The position numbers and the translations under genes were made by a program. From Chondrus crispus (taxonomy: Eukaryota > Rhodophyta > Florideophyceae > Gigartinales > Gigartinaceae), in the NCBI RefSeq assembly GCF_000350225.1, contig NW_005179353.1, forward strand, positions 268,849 to 332,848: a stretch of 64,000 bases of DNA, given 5' to 3'. Of the stretch, positions 56,327 to 64,000 are shown in pieces (position 1 is the stretch's first letter; every line of letters begins with the position of its first letter). A model generated the notes under the pieces. That model did not search any database, had not been told where the DNA came from, and saw only the letters and a list, made by a program, of their open reading frames with translations.

Positions 56327-59300
56327 CTACACGTTTGAGAAAATGGGCGAGGAAATTCGCCAAGAGATGACGAAAATTTTCCAGGCTGAATTAGCCCTCG
56401 TCCGGAAGCAACTTTGTTGCAGTTGCAAGCATCCGAGTTCCACACCGTGTTCGGAGAGCTATCGGCTCGAGTGTATCTCGTCGAGAAGGAGCGAGGTGAT
56501 GCGACCAACGGTCTGGAGCCGGAGGTCCTAGCTTCGTTGAAACTTTCAGTGAAGGACGCAAGGCGCGACGCGAATCAAGCGTTGGAGTCCTTAGGAAAAT
56601 TTAGAGCCAGTATCGACGACAGGTTTGACCGCGCCGCTCATAGTCTCAAGGACCTTGAACAGGCTGCGGGCCAAGAGCCGCTCCCTACGGGTCGAGAAGG
56701 CGACCGTCGATCGAAGAAGGACAGGGCCGCTGTACAGCGGATTTCCAAGTCGAAGAGTTCGAAGAAAGACCTGCGGCGAGGGAGCAAGAGCCACTGTATA
56801 CACTACGTAGTCATGACCCGGAGGACCAAGTCTCAATGTCAGAGTTAAAAGGTCCATCCGAAGATGGTGGCGACGGTTCGTCGAACCATTCAGGCGATTC
56901 CGAACATCGTTCAGCGGAAGGACACGGAAATTCGCGAAGCAGGAAAATTTCCTCCAGACGGGGCGCGATCACTTCGTCCGCCTCGCAGAGAGACAAGGAC
57001 GCTGAGCCAGAGGACGTCCCTACGCGAAGCGGGCCGCGTTGGGAGGAGTTGGAGGAGCTGAGTCCGACCAACTACCTCTTCAAGAAGTTGTTATCGTACC
57101 GGACGTACTGTCAGAGAAACCCGAAGACATATTTGTCGAGTTCTCGGCGGATCGCCGTGCCGAAAATTAGGAGAGACATACCACCAAAGGTGAAGAGGGA
57201 CAACACGTGTTCTGGAGAGGACGGGGTCCTTGTGTTGGATTTTTTGGCCAAGTTGGTTCAGGAATTTGATAAGCAGGAAATGAACGAGGGGCAAGCTATT
57301 CGCTTGCTGCCCGAGTTCCTTCGAGGCATCGCCTTGAGACAGTACACTTCTGTGTCACAGACGGCCGGACCCCATCATGGGAAGGTGTCAGTCTGTCCGG
57401 AGGCCGTACAGTGGTTATTGAGAAGTTCCGCCACCGATGAGGCGATCCGCCAAGCCGTGCTCGCGTTGCGATAAGTTCGGCAGAGACCGTCTGAAGACGA
57501 GATGGAATTCCACATCCGTCTGACAGACGTGAGTAATAGATGTAGAAATGTCAATTCCATGGAGGAGCAGATGACTATGTTCATCGAGGGGCTAGATGCG
57601 AGCATCAAGCCCATGGTGTCTCCGTATCGTCAAGATAATCGGGACATTTCGTTTCTAAGGCTGGTAAATTACGCTAACGTGCATGGCTCGGCGAGCCGCG
57701 CCAACGAGAGGAAGACCAAAAAGGTCACAATCCAAGCAACAGAGACGCTGAGGGTGGGGAGCTAGCCGAATGCACCTCACCCGATTCGGAAAAATCGCGC
57801 CGCAGTTCATCTGGCAGATTCAATTTCAGAGTCGGAGGGACGCAGTGCGCAAAGGAGCAACGAAAATTATTATGACGGAGCTTTTGTCGCCGAAGGCGAA
57901 TTTTATGAGCCATCGGAGGGTTATGGATACGGAAAATACGGAGGGAGTGGGACGTCAACTCTACAGACGCCCACTTGCGCGACGGAGTTGTACAGCGAGA
58001 CCACGGATCCCGTATTCGCATTCCAAGGGCGCGGCCACACGCCGGCGCCGCGCCTCCCGATGGAGGACAAGGGTACCCAGTTCCGACGACCAGGCTGGAC
58101 AGGAAGGCCGCAGGTCAACGGACGGCCGAGGCCGCAGTACCCCGTCAAGAAGCATGGGCTCATATGCTTTCATTGCTACGAAAAGGGGCACGCCGCGCCT
58201 AAGTGCATACTTTCCCTTCCGGAAATGCACAAGGTTCTGGGGAATTACGAGGCGTTGTCTCCGATGGAGAGATTGGGGATTCTTTCCAGCAATTATTTGA
58301 GGGTCAAAAATTGGTTCGATTCTCAGACGGCGACCACACCGAGTGCCTCCGCCAACGGGTCAAACCGACTGTCGAGAGGGCCAGCCGCGGGGCCCTAGTC
58401 GGAGGATAAGAAGAACCCGCAGCAGCAGGATAACTAGAGAGGGGAATCTCGCATGAGTTGCGAGAGGCACATGGTAGACGTACTGTGCCCGGGGCTCAGC
58501 CCCATTTCCCATCTCTAAGGGAAAAATCAGGCCTCGATGAGGAGGTTGTTGGATTGGTGGATAAGCCGAAGGGGCCGACTCAAGTCAAGAAAATCTTGAG
58601 TCGAGTCAGGGATCGTCCGCTGGCAGAAATTCGGAGACCGTGGTACAGGGTTAGGGGAAGGGAATGTCCCGAGAAGATCTTGGTTCTTGCGCGAAAAAAC
58701 TACAAAGTTTACGCGGATATCGGACCATCGGTCGGATTGATGAGCCGAGTGTTGTCTGTATTAGACACCGGCGCGGGACCCAACCTTGTGCGAAAATCGG
58801 AACTCCCGGCTGGAATGGAATCTCTAGTGTCCTTCGGACCGACCCAGGACATCGGCGATGCGAACAACAGGCCACTCCGAAGTCTCGGCACAATCAAAAT
58901 GCCTGTGAGGCTTGGAAAATTCGTGGCCGCAGCTGAGTTTATTGTGTGCCAAAAACTCGCAGTCCCGCTAATTCTAGGCGCGGACTACTGCAACAGGTTT
59001 GTTGAAGCTATATATCCACGGAGCAAGGCAGTGGAGTTGGCAGATTTCTCGGAGGTTCCGATTGTGAGGCGTTTCTAGCCGAGAAAAGGGAAGAAGGACC
59101 ACGTCCCAGGAAAGGATTACACTGATGAAAGGGGGGAGCGAATTTCCCCCGAAGTCAAAGTAGCGAAGGCCGCGACTATTGCGCCCGGGACGCAACGCGT
59201 CGTTGAATGCACCTCGAAGAGGGCGGGCTTAGTAGTCGTTCAGCCATATGCGCCTTTACACGAAAGGCATGGATTGATATGTACGAATGGGGTTGTCTAA

Positions 59301-60059
59301 GTTGAGCCTGACAAGCCATTTCGTTTACTCGTTGCGAATTTTTGGACGTACCCTGTCAGGGTGCAAAAAGACCAAGTGGTGGAAGAATTATTACCGCACC
59401 CGAGGGCCGTGCTTGAGAGCCAAACCACCAACGGTGAAGTTCTCGGAATTAAAGAAAGGCAGAAGGAACATTTTCCTAATTCTACCAAGACGCCTACTGG
59501 CGAGACAAGATGCGAACAGTCGGATGAAGGCCGCGAGGACCAGCCAGAAGAACGGTCGGCAGGGTTCTCAGCGTCGGCATCTACGAAGCCGCAACGCAGG
59601 ATTGAGCCGCCACCGCCGGACGTGGAGGAACTCGACCTGAGACACGTGCCGGACCGGCTGGGCGAAGAATTCCGTCGGATGTTGAAGAAGTATTCAAGGA
59701 TGTGGGATGGGAGGCTTGGTGAAATTAATACCACAGCCCATCGGATCGATTTGATCCCTGAGACTCGCCCCATCGCACAAGCTCCGTATCTGGCAGGACC
59801 GAAGGCCCGAAAAGTAGAAGATGCAGAAGTGAAGAAGACGTTAGAAGCAGGAGTCATCGAACCGGCGCAGTCAGAATGGGCGTCGCCCGTATTATTGGTA
59901 CCCAAGCCGGACGGCTCGATGCGATTTTGTGTTGATTATCGTAGGTTAAATGCGATAATGGTGAAGGACACTTACCCTTTACCAAAGATGGATGAGTGTC
60001 TTGATTCGTTGGGAGACACCAGGGTCTTTTCCGCGCTCGACGCAATTTCTGGATATTGG
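56327..60059 (+). mobile_element. Type II gag-protease-reverse transcriptase fragment, broken
   Basis: Starts inside gag. It carries the coiled coil, capsid-like region and CCHC knuckle (CFHCYEKGHAAPKC, about 58165-58205), the protease (SVLDTGAGPNLVRKSELP, about 58755-58810) and the first part of reverse transcriptase (MRFCVDYRRLN, about 59920-59950). It ends where the LTR at 60060 begins. Several breaks; diverged from the E2 and 61157 copies. Confidence 0.87.
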
Positions 60060-61156
60060 TGTAGTGCAATACGCACCTGGAAAGGGGGGTGAAAAGGAAG
60101 GAAAACATTTGGATATGAAAAGTAGTCCGGGTTTGGGGGACACACGTGTGAATAATTGCACAGTTTTAATTTTTAATTATTTTATTTTATTTAGTTAATT
60201 AGTTGGCATTAATTTTGCTGACACTAGATTAGATCTAGAATCTAGAGTCGGGAGCTACTGTACTCGCCCCGGCGGGGCTCTATATAACTTAGCCCTTTGA
60301 CCGAACAAGTCAATAAACCAACCCGAGTTGCCGGAGTTGAATGTCGCCTTGGTCGAAGTCCGTCTCTACCAAGACGCTCCCTTTTACCTAAGCCTACCGC
60401 ATCCTTCAGCGCTCGGGGGTCCCATTCCTTTTCCCTTTATTTCCCAACGTACCCGAGTTGCCGGAGTTGAATGTCGCCTTGGTTAAAGTCCGTCTCTATC
60501 ATGACGCTCCCTTTTACCTAAGCCTACGGCATCCTCTATTACTCGGGGGTCCCCTTTTTCCTTATCAATTTTCCTTTATTTCCCTATCCTAATTTCCCTT
60601 AATCTTGAGTTGGTCCCACCTTGTAGGATTGCGATCCGCAACGTGACGTCATTCGCCATCGGGCTTTTGTGTGGGTGCCCCAGTGGTGCTTTTCTCAGTG
60701 TTGGTTCCATCGGAATCTGGTTGCGACCGATCCGTTGTTGGTACTTTGCCATCGGGCAGTACGACGGTGTAGCGCTGCTACGTTTTCTTCTTTCCCGACG
60801 GGCTACGTTGCGACGTCCCCGTCGAAGACCTAATCAAGGGTATAAGGTGTACAAGGCACTCTTCGAGCATTGGATTTACGACCCATCGGACCAGGTTTAC
60901 CTAAACACCCCTCCGAACTCGTCGAGCAGTCGCCTTTACAAGTCTCTACCACCATTTACCGATCCCGGGTTGGGCCCTTCTCTTTGCCCCCCCTATCAGG
61001 AATCCGAGCTACTGCGGGCCGCAAACCCGCTTTAAGAGGACAGGGAGCTTCGAACACTCCGTAGCGCTGTGCCGTTGGCAGTTGTTGTTTTTGTTGCTGT
61101 TGTTTGTGTTGGACCGTCGGACCTTGGTCTCTGCCTAACAGGCGCATTGCACTACA
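60060..61156 (+). mobile_element. Type II LTR with internal 130-bp tandem duplication
   Basis: Starts TGTAGTGCAATACGC and ends CATTGCACTACA, 1097 bp, longer than the other type II LTRs. A 130-bp unit beginning ACCCGAGTTGCCGG is present twice in tandem (60321 and 60451). The five bases at either side (ATTGG, GGAGT) differ. Its left neighbour is reverse-transcriptase sequence and its right neighbour is gag, as expected after recombination between LTRs of two insertions. Confidence 0.88.
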
Positions 61157-64000
61157 GGAGTCTTTAGGAAAATTTAGAACAAGCATCGATGACCGATTCG
61201 ATCGCGCCGCGCAACGTCTCAATGACCTCGAGCAGGCCGCGGATCAAGCTCCGCAAGGATCGGACGACGAGCCGCTCGCTTCGGGTAGGGAGGGCGACCG
61301 TCGGTCGAAGAAGGACAAGCCCGCTCGGCAGCGGAGTTCTAAGTCGAAGCCCTCGAAGAAGGACAAGCGACGTGCAAGCAAGGGTCACTGTAGTGACGAT
61401 CCAGAGAACCGCGACTCACGGTCGGAGTCGCTTGGTCCCTCCGAAGATGGTAACGGCGGTTCGTCGAACCATTCGGGCGATTCCGAACGCCGTTCAGAGG
61501 ACGGAAACGGAATTTCGTCAAGCAAGAAAATTTCCTCCAGACGAGGCGGAGTCACTTCGTCCGCCTCGCGGAGAGACAAGGACGCGGAGCCCGAAGATGT
61601 CGGAACGCGGCGCGGGCCGCGATGGGAGGAGTTGGAGGAGCTGAATCCGACCAACTACCTCTTCAAGAAGTTACTTTCGTACCGAACGTACCGCTTGCGG
61701 AACCCGCAGACATATTTGTCAAGTTCCCGGCGGACCGCCGTGCGAAAAATCAGGAGAGATATTCCGCCTAAGGTGAAGAAGGACAACACGTTCACAGGAG
61801 AGGACGGGGTCCTGGTGTCGGATTTTTTGGCAAAGTTAGTTCAAGAGTTTGATACTCAAGAAATCAACGAGGGGCAAGCGATCCGCCTGTTGCCTGAATT
61901 TTTAAGCGGCATCGCCTTGATACAGTACACTTCGGTGTCTCAGACGGCCGGGGCCCATCACGGAAAGATATCCGTTTGGCCGGAGGCCGTACAGTGGTTG
62001 TTGAGGAGTTTCGCAACCGACGAGGCGATCCGTCAAGCCGTGCTCGCATTGCGAGAAGTTCAGCAAAGACCGTCTGAAGACGAGATAGAATTTTATATCC
62101 GTCTGACGGACGCAAGCAATCGATGTGGAAACGTATATTCGATGGAAGAACAGATGACGATGTTTATCGAAGGACTCGATTCGAGTATCAAGCCGATGGT
62201 ATCTCAATACCGGCAAGACAATCGGGACGTTTCATTTTTGAGACTAGCGAATTACGCGAAGGCGCATGGCTCGGCGAGCCGCGCTAAGGACAAGAAGACC
62301 AAGAAGGTCACGATTCAGACGCCGTCGACGTTCAGGGCGGGGAAGAAGCCGAGGGCTTCTTATCCCGGTCGCAAAAGTCACGCCGCAGTCCATTTAGCCG
62401 AGTCCATGTTCGCGTCAGATGAGCGCGGTGCGCATGGAAGTAGCGAAGATCACTACGAAGGGGCGTTAGTAGCCGAAGGCGAGTTCATTGAGCCATCGGA
62501 GGGCTACGGACACGAGGACTACGGGGACAGCGGGTCGTCAACTCTATCGACGCCTGCATACCTCGACGGAGTCGTTTTCAGAGCCCACGGATCCCGTGAT
62601 GATGTTTCGGGGGCGCGGCCGCACGCCGGCGCTGCGCATTCCGATGGAAGACAAGGGTACGACGTTTCGAAGGCCGGGCTGGATGGGAAGGCCGCAACGC
62701 CAAGGAAGGCCGCCGGCCCGTGGAGGACCTAGGACGCCGTATCCCGTCAAGACGCACGGTCTGGTGTGCTATCATTGCTATGAAAAGGGGCACGCCGCGC
62801 CAACGTGCATTCTTTCCTTCCGGGAAATGCACCGAGTTTCGGAAAATTACGAGGCGTTGTCTCCAATGGAGAGGTTAGGGATACCATCGACGAGTTACCT
62901 GAAGGTCAAGAATTGGTTCGATTCGCAGACGGCGAGCACGCCGAGTGCTTCAAAGCCAAGGTCGAACCAACCCTTCAGAGGGCCCACCGCGGGGCCCGCG
63001 TCGTCAGATGTGAGAAGGATCCCGCAACGGCAGGAAAACTAGAGAGGGGAATCTCGCTTGAGTCGCGAGAGGCACAGGGTCGACGTACTGTGCCCGGGGC
63101 TCAGCCGCGTTCCCCGTCTCTAAAGGAAAAATCAGGCCTCGAGGAGGAGGTTGTTGGATTGGTGGATAAGCCCAAAGGGCCAGCTCAAGTCAAGAAAATT
63201 TTGAGCCGAGCCCGAGATCATCCGCTGGACGAAGTTCGAAGACCCTGGTACAGGGTTAAGCGAAGGGAGTGTCCCGAGAAGATTTTGGTCCTTGCGCGGA
63301 AAACTACAAAGTTTACGCGGACATCGGACCCACAATTGGATTGATGAGCCGGGTGTTGTCTGTTTTAAACACCGGCGCGGGACCAAACCTTGTGCGAAAA
63401 TCGGAACTCCCAGCTGGAATGGAATCTCTAGTGTCTTACGGACCGACCCAAGATATCGGCGACGCGAACAGTAGGCCACTCCGGACTCTCGGCACAATTA
63501 GAATGCCTGTGAGGCTTGGAAAATTTGTGGCCGCAGCCGAGTTTATTGTATGCGAAAAACTAGCCGTCCCGCTAATTCTAGGCGCCGACTACTGTGACCG
63601 GTTTGTGGAAGCAATTTATCCAAGGAAGAAAACGGTTGAGTTGGCGGATTTCTCGGAGGTTCTGATAGTTAGGCGGTTCTCGACGAGAAAAGGGAAGAAG
63701 AATCTCGTCCCGGGAGAGGACGAGAATGATGGAAAGGGGGAGCGAATTTCCCCTAAGGTAAAAGTGGCAAGAGCCACGACTATCGAGCCAGGGACGCAAC
63801 GCGTCGTGGAATGCACCTCGAAGAGAGCGGGCTTGGTGGTGGTTCAGCTGTACTCGTCGTTGTACGAAAGGCACGGGTTGACGTGCACGAATGGTGTCGT
63901 TCAGGTTGAGCCTGACAGGCCATTTCGTTTACTCGTTGCGAATTTCAGGACGTACCCTGTCAGGGTGCAAAAAGGCCAAGTGGTGGCAGAATTATTACCG
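61157..64000 (+). mobile_element. Type II gag and pol start, runs off the right edge
   Basis: Starts inside gag (SLGKFRTSIDDRFDRAAQRL), then a Lys/Ser/Arg-rich tract, capsid-like region (LPEFLSGIALIQYTSVSQTA, about 61890-61950) and CCHC knuckle (CYHCYEKGHAAPTC, about 62767-62808). The protease region (about 63340-63660) and protease-reverse transcriptase spacer reach the window edge. This is the best-preserved type II gag here; about two or three breaks overall. Confidence 0.88.

Noticed and set aside
60055-61161. Simple insertion of the 60060-61156 LTR
   Set aside because: The flanking five bases differ and the neighbours are different element parts (reverse transcriptase versus gag), so recombination fits better than a single insertion.

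Overview
The window is nuclear DNA from a eukaryote. It holds a short host gene island (1 to about 3.6 kb) followed by roughly 58 kb of nested Ty3/gypsy-type LTR retrotransposons with C-terminal chromodomains, plus one DNA transposon. The host genes are compact and GC-rich, at most lightly interrupted by very short introns. A gene island next to a retroelement sea would suit a florideophyte red alga (Chondrus-like), but this is inference at about 50% confidence. I see no rRNA, tRNA or CRISPR array.

Host island. A REI1/ZNF622-like C2H2 zinc-finger protein lies on the minus strand and runs off the left edge. A 171-aa bZIP transcription factor on the plus strand has a TATA box and a polyadenylation signal. 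A poorly resolved membrane-protein gene follows at about 2.6-3.6 kb, ending at a perfect 44-bp hairpin (3599-3642).

Retroelements. Three LTR families are recognisable. Type I has LTRs of about 0.67 kb (TGTAGTATAA...TTATGCTACA). Type II has LTRs of about 1.0-1.1 kb (TGTAGTGCAAT...ATTGCACTACA). Type III has an LTR of 0.68 kb (14907-15587). All three share one 17-bp primer-binding site and the ACACGTG motif in their LTRs. From left to right: a type I pol fragment sits between inverted type II LTRs (5.5-9.7 kb). A broken minus-strand type III element (9.7-15.6 kb) carries two solo LTRs, each with a 5-bp target duplication. A small inverted type I 3' end follows (16.6-16.9 kb). Type II element A (16.9-42.7 kb) is interrupted by an intact-looking pogo-like DNA transposon (18308-20962) and by a young 13.6-kb type I element (25187-38775) with near-identical LTRs. 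A second type II element, E2 (42.7-55.3 kb), lies inverted head-to-head with A. Further type II fragments and LTRs run to the right edge.

Most notable. (1) The type I element, and to a lesser extent types II and III, are tiled with short perfect inverted repeats (8-12-bp stems, small loops often containing CCGA/CCGT), even inside conserved reverse-transcriptase codons. (2) Types I and II carry a large antisense accessory gene between pol and the 3' LTR; in type I this module is bracketed by a duplicated polypurine-tract motif. (3) A split target-site duplication and complementary LTR halves, 12.6 kb apart, record an inversion caused by recombination between LTRs.
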